A DNA stretch of 64,000 bases from JBDIVL01 sp039794405 (lineage in GTDB: Bacteria; Planctomycetota; Brocadiia; Brocadiales; Brocadiaceae). Position 1 is the stretch's first letter. Every line of letters begins with the position of its first letter. The notes below the pieces were generated by a model. It saw nothing but the letters and a program-made list of their open reading frames with translations, was not told the origin of the DNA and made no database searches. The stretch covers positions 31,183 to 95,182 of the forward strand of contig JBDIVL010000011.1 in the NCBI GenBank assembly GCA_039794405.1. The letters run 5' to 3'. The position numbers and the translations under genes are program-made. Positions 19,343 through 29,103 of this stretch are shown here, piece by piece.

Positions 19343-20446
19343 ATGAACGCAAATTTTGTTGGAAGTGACTTGTATAGAAGTTTTAATTTGGTGTCCAGTA
19401 TAGTCCCGTCTTCAGCAATGAAACATGTATTACAGGGAGTGCGGTTGTTAATCCGGGACAAAAACGCGGAAATAACAGCAACAGACTTAGAGGTATTGGT
19501 TAAATACGTGCTGCCGGTAAAAGAGTGTATGGAAGAAGAAGGCGGTATCGTTTTACCGGCTACCCGTGTCAATAATATCCTCAGAGAATGGGCAATCAAT
19601 GAAGAAGTGTCAATATCAATAGAAGGAAGCAATTGCACCATAAGGTCGAAAGGCGGATATTTCAAGATACTTGGCGAAGATTCCGGACAATTTCCCGAAA
19701 TAAGCACAACCGACATGAAAGGTCTGGTAGAGGTGGACGGTGAGATTATGAGCGATATGGTGAGAAAGGTTATCCATGCAGTCTCAACAGTAAAAGCGAG
19801 AAGCCCTTTATCCGGAGTTCTTGTAAGGATCTCCGGGGATGATATTATCATGGTGGCGGCGGATGGAAATCGATTATCCAGCATAAAACGTAAGGTGAGT
19901 AATCCGGAGAAAATTTCAATAGACGGAATCGTTACGGTAAAATGTTTATCTTTTTTACAACGTTTTGCCTCAGAGTGTAAAGGTATCTTAAAGGTCGGGA
20001 TCGGTGAATCGCAGATACGTTTTGCGGGTGAAAGAGGTGAAATTATATCGCAGTTAATAGACGGACAATATCCAAGGTACGAAGACGTATTACCAAAAGG
20101 AAACGATAAAAAGGTCGAACTCAATAGAAATGAACTCTTATCTACCGTGAGGATGGCATCATTTATGACGAGTGAGGGATACCGGGTGGTGAAATTTTTC
20201 CTGACGAAAGGAAAACTGGCACTGATATCGAAAACTGCGGATGTCGGAGAGACAGAATTGGAGATTATTGCCAACTATGATGGACCCGACTTCGAGATAA
20301 GTTTTAATCCCGATTATGTGTTAGATATCTTAAAAGTTTCTGACGATAATACGGTTACTGTAGAATTTGGAGAAGGTGATGGCGCAGCATTGTTCAGGAC
20401 AGGCCACGAACAGTTGAATGTCATCATGCCAGTGGAGTTGAAATAA
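19343..20446 (+). CDS. dnaN: DNA polymerase III beta sliding clamp (DnaN)
   Basis: Ring-shaped processivity clamp for DNA polymerase III. The 367 residues fit the three-domain beta clamp. Recognizable segments are RLLIRDKNAEITATDLEVLVKY in domain I, a middle domain with GVLVRISGDDIIMVAADGNRLS, and the typical C-terminus FSFNPDYVLDIL-like (here ISFNPDYVLDILK) ending in MPVELK. The start ATG is preceded by AGGAATAGCAT. It is second in the dnaA-dnaN-dciA-gyrB order. recF, which often follows dnaN, is absent here. Confidence 0.97.
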   Translation: MNANFVGSDLYRSFNLVSSIVPSSAMKHVLQGVRLLIRDKNAEITATDLEVLVKYVLPVKECMEEEGGIVLPATRVNNILREWAINEEVSISIEGSNCTIRSKGGYFKILGEDSGQFPEISTTDMKGLVEVDGEIMSDMVRKVIHAVSTVKARSPLSGVLVRISGDDIIMVAADGNRLSSIKRKVSNPEKISIDGIVTVKCLSFLQRFASECKGILKVGIGESQIRFAGERGEIISQLIDGQYPRYEDVLPKGNDKKVELNRNELLSTVRMASFMTSEGYRVVKFFLTKGKLALISKTADVGETELEIIANYDGPDFEISFNPDYVLDILKVSDDNTVTVEFGEGDGAALFRTGHEQLNVIMPVELK

Positions 20447-20589
20447 AACAACAGTAAATAGTAGTTAGGATATTTCGGTGTGTCATCATACCGAAATGCA
20501 TGTACGTCCATGGGCGATTGTTTTCGGCGAGAGAACACACCGAAACATTTAAACATTGTACAATTTACTTTTTTGAAAACTTCCCTGCA

Positions 20590-20891
20590 CGAATGGTATT
20601 TATTGTAGGGGCAGGTTTGAAACCTGCCCCTACGCGGCATGTAACACATTGTTATTGTTAGAAATTTTTTGATGTGTAGGATTCAAACCACCCATGTAGT
20701 GGCAAGGCGCGCCTTTGCCACTCACTATATGAAAGTTGCTGAAGGACTCATTTAATGTATAGGAAATTCAATTCTGTAGGGCAACCCTTTAGGGCTGCTC
20801 TCCCCCGTACACGTTCAGGCGGGGAAGAAACAATAAAGCCTTGCCCTACGTCCTTGATAAGAGATAAAAGTTGCCGAAGGCTTAATTATTT
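20590..20891. repeat. Reversed modular repeats abutting dciA
   Basis: Holds the palindrome GTAGGGGCAGGTTTGAAACC, a GTGGCAAGGCGCGCCTTTGCC hairpin and a GTAGGGCAACCC/GCCCTACG arm pair. It ends with GTTGCCGAAGGCTTAATT, the reversed unit boundary, directly before the dciA ATG at 20892. The dciA ribosome-site region is therefore inside a repeat. Confidence 0.65.
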
Positions 20892-21239
20892 ATGAAAGAA
20901 GAACTGCCGGAAAGATACTTTTATCAGAAAAGGAAGATTGTAAAGATTGGACAAATATTAAAGAACATCCTCCCCAAAAAAAATATTGAGGACAAAACAT
21001 ACCAGCAGGTAAAAAATGCGTGGAGACATATCGTGGGTGAAGAAGTCTGCAAAGACACAAAAATCGTTGGCTTAAAAAGTGGTATATTATTTGTACATGC
21101 TGAATCAACCACAGTAATTCATCATTTGACTAACTTTGAGAAACATGCTATAATTGAGGGAATTAACAATATACTAGGGACTAAATATATAGAGGATATC
21201 CGTTTTAAAACGGGAATTTTATATGAGGGAAGAAAGTAG
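20892..21239 (+). CDS. dciA: DUF721 / DciA-like protein
   Basis: 115-residue member of the DUF721 family. DciA is the ancestral bacterial helicase-operator protein that helps load DnaB. The match rests on W-RHIVGEEVCKDTKIVGLKSGILFVHAESTTV followed by HHLTNFEKHAIIEGINN, which follows the DUF721 plan, and on its position between dnaN and gyrB. Its stop overlaps the gyrB start by 17 bases, so the two are probably translationally coupled. Confidence 0.85.
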   Translation: MKEELPERYFYQKRKIVKIGQILKNILPKKNIEDKTYQQVKNAWRHIVGEEVCKDTKIVGLKSGILFVHAESTTVIHHLTNFEKHAIIEGINNILGTKYIEDIRFKTGILYEGRK

Positions 21240-23688
21240 TTTAACAGAAAAAGCAATAAAACAGGACTCCTATGATGCAACTTCCATAAAAGTTTTAGGT
21301 GGCATTGAAGCGGTCAGGAAAAGGCCGGCAATGTATATCGGAGACACCACGGCTAAGGGACTACACCACCTGGTGGAAGAAGTTGTCTGTAATAGTGTGG
21401 ATGAGGCCGTTGCAGGTTTCTGTACGAATATTAATGTAAAGATAAATACAGACGGAAGCCTTACCGTAATAGATGACGGAAGAGGCATCCCTGTCGATAT
21501 CCACAAAGAAACAAACAGATCGGCACTGGAAGTGGTTATGACCATGCTGCACGCCGGGGGTAAGTTTGAGCACAAAAGCTATAAAGTCTCCGGAGGTTTA
21601 CATGGAGTTGGAGTATCTGTGGTAAATGCACTCAGCGAATGGATGGAAGTCGAGGTAAGGAGAGACGGACATGCGTACTTTCAACGTTATGAGAAAGGTG
21701 AAGTAAAATCCCCCGTTGAAGTGAGAGGAGTTACAAAAAAAAGGGGTACGAAGGTCGTTTTTAAACCGGACCCCGAGATATTTGAAACTACAGCGTTCTG
21801 TTTTGAGACCATAGCAAAAAGACTCCGGGAATATGCCTTTCTCAATAAAGGATTAAAGATAACCCTTACCGACGAAAGAACCGATAAGAGTGAAGCATTT
21901 AAATACGAAGGCGGCATAAAGGCATTTGTAAAAGAGCTGAATGAGGGTAAGGAAACCATTCACCGGGACATTATCTATTTTGAAAAGGAAGTTGACGGGA
22001 CAATTATCGAAGTGGCTATGCAGTACAACGATGGTTATAGCGAAATCGTATATTCCTTTGCAAATAATATCAATACGGTAGAGGGTGGAACTCATTTGAG
22101 CGGCTTTAGGGCTGCACTTACAAGGACCCTTAATAATTATGCCAAAAATAAGGGGCTCCTGAATGAGGAAAAGGCCCCTACAGGAGATGACTATAAAGAA
22201 GGACTGACATCAGTTATCAGTATTAAACTTCCGGACCCTCAATTTGAGGGACAAACAAAAACAAAGCTTGGCAACCGTGAGGTCCAGGGTCTTGTTGAGG
22301 CAGTAATAAATGAAAGGCTTGGTATCTACTGCGAAGAAACACCATCTACGGCAAAGGCCATTATCAATAAGGGAATCGATGCTGCGAGGGCACGGGAGGC
22401 CGCGCGAAAGGCAAGAGACCTCACGAGAAGAAAGGGAGCGCTCAGTAGTTCAAACCTTCCAGGAAAGCTGGCAGACTGCTCTTCCCGGGATTTTGAGACA
22501 TCAGAGCTGTTTCTTGTAGAGGGTATTTCCGCCGGCGGCACTGCGAAACAGGGAAGAGACCGAACATTCCAGGCCATCCTTCCACTCAAAGGTGTTATAT
22601 TAAACGTAGAAAAGGCGCGCATTGACAAGATGCTGGGTAATGAAGAAATCAGAACCTTGATATCTGCTCTTGGCACAGGCATAGGAATAGATGAATTTAA
22701 CCTGGATAACTTACGTTACTCTAAGATTATTATCATGACAGATGCAGATATTGACGGTGCACACATCAGAACGCTCCTCCTGACGTTCTTTTTCCGTCAA
22801 ATGATAGACTTAATAGAAAAAGGGCATGTCTATATTGCTCAGCCCCCCCTCTACAAGGTGACAAAAAACAAGCGATTGGAATATATCTACGATGACAGGG
22901 AATTGCAAAAGACACTCATTACCCTTGGGATCGAGGGGACCGTTATGGAGATAGAAAACGGTAAAAGAGAAAAATTAGATAACGCAAAACTTAAAAAACT
23001 TTTACAACTTCTGGTTCAAATGGAAGAAAATGTAAAACTCCTGAGAAAAAAAGGAATATCTCTGGACAGACTTTTAAAACTCAGGGATAAAAAGAGCGGG
23101 AACCTCCCCTTATATAAGGTATCCTACCGGGGAGAGACATCATACGTTTACTCAGAGGAAGAACTAGAAAAATTTATCAAAGAAAAACAACAAGCAGAGG
23201 GAAGGGAACTCGAGATATTTGAAGAGGAGGACGCAGAGGAGGAGAAACGGGGAAAGGAAGAAGGAGAAATTGAGGTCATAGAGTATCACGAGAGCAAAGA
23301 AATCGAAAAAACGATACGGATGATAGAAAGTTATACGTTCTCGGTAGACGAATGCTTTGATGGCAATAACAGCAAAAAGCCAAAGTATAAGCTTATCTCA
23401 GATAATATTGAAATGTATGCCTACTCTCTCAGTGAGGTGTTGTTAAAAATACGCGAGATTGGAAGAAAGGGGCTGGATATACAGCGTTATAAAGGTCTGG
23501 GAGAAATGAATGCAGAAGAACTCGCTGAAACCACAATGAATGTAAATACCCGAACTCTCATGAGGGTAAAGGTAGAAGATGCAGCAAAAGCAGACTCGAT
23601 TTTTAGTACCCTGGCAGGAAAAGATGTTCAGAGGAGAAAAGAGTTTATTGAAAAACATGCATTGGAGGTTAAAAATCTGGATGTTTAG
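21223..23688 (+). CDS. gyrB: DNA gyrase subunit B
   Basis: ATPase subunit of gyrase, which introduces negative supercoils. The GHKL ATPase part shows VDEAVAGFC, DDGRGIPVD and GGLHGVGVSVVNALS; the TOPRIM part shows VEGISAGGTAKQGRD(R) and MTDADIDGAHIRTLLLTFFFR; the C-terminus has RYKGLGEMNAEEL. At 821 residues it is longer than the short (about 640) type because of an extra charged segment at about 580-715 (LYKVSYRGETSYVYSEEEL, then an EEDAEEEKRGKEEGE run) inside the TOPRIM/tail region. Gram-negative-type insertions occur there, but this highly acidic sequence is its own variant. The start overlaps dciA. Confidence 0.97.
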   Translation: MREESSLTEKAIKQDSYDATSIKVLGGIEAVRKRPAMYIGDTTAKGLHHLVEEVVCNSVDEAVAGFCTNINVKINTDGSLTVIDDGRGIPVDIHKETNRSALEVVMTMLHAGGKFEHKSYKVSGGLHGVGVSVVNALSEWMEVEVRRDGHAYFQRYEKGEVKSPVEVRGVTKKRGTKVVFKPDPEIFETTAFCFETIAKRLREYAFLNKGLKITLTDERTDKSEAFKYEGGIKAFVKELNEGKETIHRDIIYFEKEVDGTIIEVAMQYNDGYSEIVYSFANNINTVEGGTHLSGFRAALTRTLNNYAKNKGLLNEEKAPTGDDYKEGLTSVISIKLPDPQFEGQTKTKLGNREVQGLVEAVINERLGIYCEETPSTAKAIINKGIDAARAREAARKARDLTRRKGALSSSNLPGKLADCSSRDFETSELFLVEGISAGGTAKQGRDRTFQAILPLKGVILNVEKARIDKMLGNEEIRTLISALGTGIGIDEFNLDNLRYSKIIIMTDADIDGAHIRTLLLTFFFRQMIDLIEKGHVYIAQPPLYKVTKNKRLEYIYDDRELQKTLITLGIEGTVMEIENGKREKLDNAKLKKLLQLLVQMEENVKLLRKKGISLDRLLKLRDKKSGNLPLYKVSYRGETSYVYSEEELEKFIKEKQQAEGRELEIFEEEDAEEEKRGKEEGEIEVIEYHESKEIEKTIRMIESYTFSVDECFDGNNSKKPKYKLISDNIEMYAYSLSEVLLKIREIGRKGLDIQRYKGLGEMNAEELAETTMNVNTRTLMRVKVEDAAKADSIFSTLAGKDVQRRKEFIEKHALEVKNLDV

Positions 23689-23735
23689 TTTTGGTGAGTA
23701 AATTCACCATGCGGTAAAGTCACAACCGAAACTTT

Positions 23736-23796
23736 GCCACAAAGACACCCAAGGCACAAAGAAAAATATGTCTTAGGTCCTTCTGGCCTTTGTGGC
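23736..23796. terminator. Candidate hairpin after gyrB
   Basis: GCCACAAAGACACC pairs with the GGCCTTTGTGGC arm about 45 bases on. There is no strong T-run, so it may be a processing or repeat hairpin. Confidence 0.3.
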
Positions 23797-23903
23797 CCAT
23801 TATTTCAACATAGTGCATCAAAGATTTTGAGAAAATACAGGATTTTGTAAATTTGTAGTACAGAGTAATACGATATCTTTACCATAGGGGGTACAATCAT
23901 CTC

Positions 23904-24389
23904 ATGCAAAAGAAAGAATTAAAACAACTAGAAACCCTTCTTTTAGACAGAAAAAGTATATTACTAAAAGAGGTTGAGGAACGATTTAAAAAGTATCGGG
24001 ATAGTAACAATGGGAAACTAACGGACATTGCCGAGATTGCATCAAGTTTCCTGAATGGCGAGCTGGAGATGTTACTCACCGAGGAGGATGTGAAAGAACT
24101 GAAGCAAATCGATGATGCCCTGGCACGGATCAGGACCGGTCATTATGGAACTTGTGAACAGTGTGGGCGGCCTATAAAAAAAGCACGATTAAAAGCTATC
24201 CCATTCACTACACTCTGTATAAGTTGTAAAGAAGAAGAGGAAAAGGAATGGAATGAAAGGACAACACAAACATCGTACAGCTTTGAAGAAATCATCGGTA
24301 GTCCAGAAAGTACAGAAGCGGAAGATATTGATAAGAAATATCTAAGAGGCAAAATTATCGAATTAGAGTTCGACGACACCAAAAACTAA
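23904..24389 (+). CDS. DksA/TraR-family zinc-finger protein
   Basis: 161-residue regulator-type protein. An N-terminal coiled-coil hairpin (about 1-80; KELKQLETLLLDRKSILLKEVEERF) leads to the C4 zinc finger CEQCGRPI...CISCKEEEE near 95-120, preceded by LARIRTGHYGT, the DksA/TraR family pattern. A 40-residue acidic tail follows. DksA-like proteins bind the RNA polymerase secondary channel and act with ppGpp; the exact role of this one is not known. A Gly-Thr stretch replaces the acidic DxxDxA tip of true DksA, so it may be a paralogue. Confidence 0.85.
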   Translation: MQKKELKQLETLLLDRKSILLKEVEERFKKYRDSNNGKLTDIAEIASSFLNGELEMLLTEEDVKELKQIDDALARIRTGHYGTCEQCGRPIKKARLKAIPFTTLCISCKEEEEKEWNERTTQTSYSFEEIIGSPESTEAEDIDKKYLRGKIIELEFDDTKN

Positions 24390-24391
24390 TA

Positions 24392-24620
24392 CATGAGGCC
24401 TTCAGTTACTTTAATAGTGTAGTGGCAAGGCGCGCCTTGCCACTACACTGGCAGTTTGAAAGTCCTAAGCGTTTAATCAGGCCTTTGACAACTTTTTTAT
24501 GACATCTATGTAGGGGCGAACCTTGTGTTCGCCCCTGCCTGCATAACCAAAACGTTTCTGTTTGTTTCTCATTCGGGCGAACACAAGGTTCGCCCCTACA
24601 AAAAAATATTGAAATCCCTG
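24392..24620. repeat. Two chained modular repeats
   Basis: Unit 1 carries the GTGGCAAGGCGCGCCTTGCC palindrome, unit 2 the GGGGCGAACCTTGTGTTCGC arms with an AAAACGTTTCTGTTTGTTTC middle. They share the boundary GTCCTAAGCGTTTAATCAGG. Confidence 0.65.
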
Positions 24621-24663
24621 TACACTGTACTTACTTACCACACCATGCAGAAACGGTCGACCC

Positions 24664-26109
24664 ATGACACTCGTTCAATCTTTGTTAAATACATGCAAAA
24701 AGTTTCCCGGGAAAATAGCCGTTACCGACCGAAACGGAGTTATTACTTTTAACGACCTCCTCCATTGGGCACTGGGCTATGCAGCTCAAGTATTATCAGA
24801 GGATACGGGTAACCATATTGGAATTTTACTTCCAAATTCAAAGGAATTTGTAGCAACATTCTATGGTATCCTTATGGCAGGAAAAACACCTGTCCCCCTG
24901 AATTTTTTGCTTGCACCCCCACAATTGTCATATGTAATTCAAGATGCTGATATAAACACTATCTTTACCAATAATCAGCTCAAATCACACTTAGGAAACC
25001 AAATCAAGCATATCTTCCTGGTAGAGGAAAAAAACCCTTATTCACCGATTGAAAAAACAACTATCAAACAAAGAGATGCGGAAGAACCTGCTACTCTTCT
25101 CTACACGTCTGGCACCGAAGCTAATCCCAAAGGGGTCTTGTTAACTCATAAAAATTTTTTAAGCAACCTGGAAGGATGCATAAGCGTATTTCAGTTTACT
25201 GAAAAAGATATGCCGCTTGGCATACTTCCACTCTTCCATACATATGCGTTAACCACTACCATGGTATTTACCATTTGTGTAGGTGCTTCTACCGTATATC
25301 TTGATCGCTTTTCAGGCCACAAGGTACTGGAACTCATTGAGCGTTATAAAATAACATCATTATTCGCCATTCCATCCATGTACAGGATAATTTTGCGATC
25401 TGCCAAATCAGGGAAGTATGATTTGAGTTCATTAAAGCTTTGTGCATCAGGCGGTGAACATCTGCCAGATGAATTACAGGAAACATTCAATAAGGTATTT
25501 CCGGTACCGGTAATGGAAGGATATGGACTGACGGAAGCAACGGCTATCGTTTCTGCAAACTATCCTGGAAGATTTAAACCAGGTAGCATTGGCCCCCCCT
25601 TACGTAACCTTGAAGTCAAAATCGCAAACGACAACGGCCAATCACAGCCTTTCAATACTATAGGGGAGATATGGGTAAAAGGTCCGAGTGTAATGAAAGG
25701 ATATTATAAACTTCCCAGGGAAACGGCAGAAACTGTTACTCCCGATAGCTGGCTTAAAACCGGAGATTACGGCATGCTTGATGAAGATGGATTTCTGTGG
25801 ATAACCGGAAGGAAAAAAGAGTTGATTATTATCAGTGGAGAAAATGTGTCCCCCACCGAAATTGAACACGTTATCAGTAAAAATAAAAAGGTTTTTGAAG
25901 TTGCCGTCATCGGAGTACCAGACAAGACCCGCGGTGAAGTCCCAAAGGCGTTTATCGTTTTGCAGGAGAATGCCGCATGCAGCGAGGAAGAAATTAAGGC
26001 CTATTGTATGCAAAAGTTACCACACTACAAGGTGCCTAAATATATTGAGTTCACCGATGAATTGCCGCACGGCCCTACCGGGAAGGTTTTAAAAAGAGGG
26101 TTGAAATGA
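24664..26109 (+). CDS. AMP-dependent acyl-CoA synthetase / ligase
   Basis: Adenylate-forming enzyme that activates a carboxylic acid as acyl-AMP and then usually a CoA thioester. Family motifs are all present: P-loop-like LLYTSGTEANPKGVLLTHKN near residue 145, GYGLTEATAIVS near 290, the hinge region KTGDYGMLDEDGFLWITGRKKELI near 365-390, and the C-terminal lysine in GPTGKVLKRGLK. 481 residues is short but complete. Substrate is unknown; a long- or medium-chain fatty acid is likely. Interest in anammox bacteria comes from ladderane lipid metabolism, but no neighbour supports that here. Confidence 0.9.
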   Translation: MTLVQSLLNTCKKFPGKIAVTDRNGVITFNDLLHWALGYAAQVLSEDTGNHIGILLPNSKEFVATFYGILMAGKTPVPLNFLLAPPQLSYVIQDADINTIFTNNQLKSHLGNQIKHIFLVEEKNPYSPIEKTTIKQRDAEEPATLLYTSGTEANPKGVLLTHKNFLSNLEGCISVFQFTEKDMPLGILPLFHTYALTTTMVFTICVGASTVYLDRFSGHKVLELIERYKITSLFAIPSMYRIILRSAKSGKYDLSSLKLCASGGEHLPDELQETFNKVFPVPVMEGYGLTEATAIVSANYPGRFKPGSIGPPLRNLEVKIANDNGQSQPFNTIGEIWVKGPSVMKGYYKLPRETAETVTPDSWLKTGDYGMLDEDGFLWITGRKKELIIISGENVSPTEIEHVISKNKKVFEVAVIGVPDKTRGEVPKAFIVLQENAACSEEEIKAYCMQKLPHYKVPKYIEFTDELPHGPTGKVLKRGLK

Positions 26110-26632
26110 AAGACACAGATGTGTTGGAGCTGTACAGTTAAGGAATTTAGGAATAATGGCATATGCGATAAATTATTTTTGCTGTTTTTTATCAAGTACT
26201 GAATAGTGCTTCAGGGTTGGTTCAATCGTCCACGATTGAACCAACCTTAGGGGGCTTGAGGAAATCCCCCTTAATAAAGGGGGTTGTTTTTCTGCTCGTT
26301 CCTCAGAATGTAATGGCCAAGAAACTCTGTTTTCAGGAAATCAGCCGATAAAGCAGAGATGCAAGACTTGGTTGTGTATGCACAGTCGAACAATGTTGCA
26401 CCTCTATGCAGTTAATGCGGCATCTGTGAAACAGAGTTTCGTAGTAACCTTGTATTCCTGAACAGAGTTTGGGGACAAGCAGTCAAAAGTCGCTGCAAAA
26501 GGCTGCTTAATTAAATGAGGCCTTCGACAACTTTAATAGTGTAAGTGGCAAGGTGCTCCTTGCCACTACATCTGCAGTTTGAAATTCCTGGGCGTTTAAT
26601 TTTATAGGACTCACTTGTTTATTGATTACCAT
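26110..26632. other. Gene-free gap with repeats
   Basis: Contains a solo GGTTCAATCGTCCACGATTG hairpin at 26218 and a possible inverted pair, CCAAGAAACTCTGTTTTCAGG near 26321 and TTCCTGAACAGAGTTTGG near 26455. A modular repeat with a GTGGCAAGG payload lies at 26515-26605. No gene was found. Confidence 0.5.
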
Positions 26633-27625
26633 ATGTCTCTGCCTGCTTTTTTACCACTTTTAATTACCGGTGTAACAGGCGTACCTGGCTATAGTGCATT
26701 TAAGTTTTTTCATTCAAAATACCCGAACCACGTTATTGGCATCCGCCCGGTCCGGTACTGGCCACTCCGCGAAGACGGAATTATTCCCTTAGATATAGAA
26801 GACCGTCAGGGCCTTGCTGCATTCATGCAGAAGAAGCAGTTCAAATCAGTCTTAAACGGGGCCGGATCATGTGCCCTGAAATCCTGCGAGATGAACCCGG
26901 TATTAGCATATCGGGTAAATGTGCAGTCGGTCCTTAATGTGCTGGAAATGATCGGAAACCGTAACATCCGTCTGATTCATCTTTCAACGGATCTTGTATT
27001 TGGTGGAAAATCATCTGGACTATACAAGGAAGAAGACCCTGTATCTCCCGTTACGGTCTATGGGAAAACCATGGCTATAGCAGAGGAGATCATTATGACC
27101 CGATACCCTTCTGCGGCAATCTTTCGCATATCGCTCCCGATGGGGATTAGCGTCAACGGACATGCAGGTGCGATTGATTGGATACTTTCCCGGTTTAAAA
27201 AGAACAACCCGGCGACCCTCTACTTTGATGAACAGAGGTCTCCCTTTTATTGCGAAGATTTTAATAAGATTATCGAGCTTTCTCTTGGAAACAAAATTCA
27301 TGGTATTTATCATCTGGGATCGCATCGGCACCTCAGCCTTTATCAAATCGGACAAATCGTAAATAAGGTGGGCGGCTATGACCCGTATCTTCTGAAAGGA
27401 TGCATGCGTAAAGAGGCAGGACCAATACCACCCAGGGCTGGAAATGTCACAATGGACAACAGGAAGCTTATTCAGGCATTAAACACAGATCCCTTCCGGA
27501 AATGGCCGTATCTCGACTACCATGTACCGGATGGAATGGATTGGCATTTCAACCGCCCGGACCATTTAATCTTTCATCCTGAACAAATCCACAAATGTCT
27601 TTACCGAATCCCTGCGGATAACTGA
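26633..27625 (+). CDS. RmlD-like NAD(P)-dependent sugar-nucleotide reductase / epimerase
   Basis: Short-chain dehydrogenase fold of the RmlD/NAD-epimerase type, about 330 residues. Seen: an N-terminal LLITGVTGVPGYSAF nucleotide-binding loop, RLIHLSTDLVFGG with the catalytic Ser/Thr, and the YGKTMAIAEE YxxxK pair. The frame opens at a TTG at 26615 but ATG 26633 (MSLPAFLP) leads straight into the Rossmann strand and was chosen. RmlD reduces dTDP-4-keto-rhamnose; the residues visible do not fix the substrate. Its 3' end overlaps the convergent lpxB gene by 77 bases. Confidence 0.8.
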   Translation: MSLPAFLPLLITGVTGVPGYSAFKFFHSKYPNHVIGIRPVRYWPLREDGIIPLDIEDRQGLAAFMQKKQFKSVLNGAGSCALKSCEMNPVLAYRVNVQSVLNVLEMIGNRNIRLIHLSTDLVFGGKSSGLYKEEDPVSPVTVYGKTMAIAEEIIMTRYPSAAIFRISLPMGISVNGHAGAIDWILSRFKKNNPATLYFDEQRSPFYCEDFNKIIELSLGNKIHGIYHLGSHRHLSLYQIGQIVNKVGGYDPYLLKGCMRKEAGPIPPRAGNVTMDNRKLIQALNTDPFRKWPYLDYHVPDGMDWHFNRPDHLIFHPEQIHKCLYRIPADN

Positions 27626-28757
27626 GTAGCGGTAATATTTCATCTGCCACACGTTCAGATGCCCCCGGCCTTGCAATCTCTTTCATAAGTAAAGTCAATT
27701 CATGAATACAATCTTGCCTTTTTTGAGCATCGCAAAGGAGTTGGATTGCCTGGTCAGCCAACCAGAGATGATCTCCCCTGTACATAAGATGCTCAGGAAC
27801 AATCATCTTACCGGCAAGTTTATTTACAAGCCCAATGTAAGGAGTAGTAAGGAATGGTCTGGCTATAAAATAAGCAAAGGGGGAGATTTTGTAAGTAATA
27901 ATCATCGGCTTGAGATAATAAGCGATCTGCAGCGTCACTGTGCCTGCCCCTGCTATACAAAGACTTGACGCCTTGATCACTTCGTGTACATTTCCCACAA
28001 TAATTCTGCAATCAACTCCGGAACCGTTCACGATGTTCTTTATGAATCCGAAATATTGTTCATTACTGCAGGAAACAAGAAATTTTGCACAAGGAACAGA
28101 TTGATTTATCCGTACTGCCGCCTTGAGAAATAACGGTAATAATTGAGCAATTTCCTGTTTCCGGCTGCCCGGAAGAAAGGAAATAACAGTTCCTCCCAAT
28201 TGATTTTTCAGTCCCAAAACCATTTGCTCGTGAACCCCTACCTTACTGATCTCATCAAATAATGGATGCCCCACATAAATTACCGGAATACCGGCACGAT
28301 CATAAAAAAGCTTTTCGAAGGGATAAATAACGATTAATTTATCTACAAGCTTTCTTATTTTTTTTGCACGCCACGGCCCGTGTGCCCAAAGCTGTGGACT
28401 AATATAGTAAATTACCGGTATCCCAAGCCTTTTGGCTGCATAGGCGAGATGAAAATTAAGACCGCAGTAATCGATAAGAATGGCTACACGCGGCCTTTCC
28501 TGTTCAAAAAAACGAATACAATCCCTTTTTATCCTCAGGAAAGTGGATATTTCCATCAAAACCTGGAGCCACATCAAGGATTTCCTGGACATATCATGAA
28601 GACAATGCAAGCCAGCCTGTTTCATATTCTCTTTTCCAAGCCCATAGAACGTTATATCAGGATCTTTTTCAAGCAGACATCGCATAAGGTTTGCCCCATG
28701 GATATCCCCCGATGATTCTCCTGCGCTAATAAATATTTTTCGGGAAACTTCAGGCAT
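27549..28757 (-). CDS. lpxB: Lipid-A-disaccharide synthase (LpxB)
   Basis: GT19 glycosyltransferase at the inner membrane that joins UDP-diacylglucosamine and lipid X to form the lipid A disaccharide core. Seen: ISAGESSGDIHGANL at residues 10-24, YYISPQLWAHGPWRAKKI, YPFEKLFY, VGHPLFDEI, ISFLPGSRKQEI and a C-terminal GAGTVTLQIAYY region, all in family order. The length of 402 is normal. It overlaps the upstream membrane-protein gene by 8 bases, so the two form an operon. Its presence supports an outer membrane with lipopolysaccharide-type lipid. Confidence 0.95.
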   Translation of the reverse strand: MPEVSRKIFISAGESSGDIHGANLMRCLLEKDPDITFYGLGKENMKQAGLHCLHDMSRKSLMWLQVLMEISTFLRIKRDCIRFFEQERPRVAILIDYCGLNFHLAYAAKRLGIPVIYYISPQLWAHGPWRAKKIRKLVDKLIVIYPFEKLFYDRAGIPVIYVGHPLFDEISKVGVHEQMVLGLKNQLGGTVISFLPGSRKQEIAQLLPLFLKAAVRINQSVPCAKFLVSCSNEQYFGFIKNIVNGSGVDCRIIVGNVHEVIKASSLCIAGAGTVTLQIAYYLKPMIITYKISPFAYFIARPFLTTPYIGLVNKLAGKMIVPEHLMYRGDHLWLADQAIQLLCDAQKRQDCIHELTLLMKEIARPGASERVADEILPLLSYPQGFGKDICGFVQDERLNGPGG

Positions 28758-29103
28758 GGATTACTTTCAGGAGAGAGACTGTGAGATTTACTGCAAAAAG
28801 GATGGGTATAAAAAGCCAGATAAGAACAATAACAAAAGATGTATCCGTACAGAACACTGCATAGTATCTATCAAGGGCAAAGACTATTAAACAACCGATG
28901 GGAAAGGCAATAAAGAGTGCGATGATTGTATAAAAAAGAATCGCCTGATGGTCATAAAATAATAAAAAGGAAAGAAACGCATTGCTCATATAAAACAAGA
29001 GGAGCGTAAATAAAAACAACTTCACCTTGGCAAAAAAATAACTTACAGCAGAAGCCATAAGGGAAAGAAATGCTGCAGTCAGCAATGGAAAATAAAGCAC
29101 CAT
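28750..29103 (-). CDS. Small four-helix membrane protein next to lpxB
   Basis: 117 residues, almost all in four predicted membrane helices (about 1-25, 30-52, 54-78 and 88-113). No family is recognised. The 8-base overlap with lpxB argues for co-expression and possibly a role in lipid A or envelope lipid handling, but that is only context. Confidence 0.6.
   Translation of the reverse strand: MVLYFPLLTAAFLSLMASAVSYFFAKVKLFLFTLLLFYMSNAFLSFLLFYDHQAILFYTIIALFIAFPIGCLIVFALDRYYAVFCTDTSFVIVLIWLFIPILFAVNLTVSLLKVIHA

Noticed and set aside
20640..20700. tRNA-like segment (ATTCAAACC)
   Set aside because: No cloverleaf or CCA-adjacent acceptor stem could be built; it is part of a repeat.
24525..24752. 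75-codon open frame over the acyl-CoA synthetase start
   Set aside because: It is a shadow frame through a modular repeat and the true gene in another frame.
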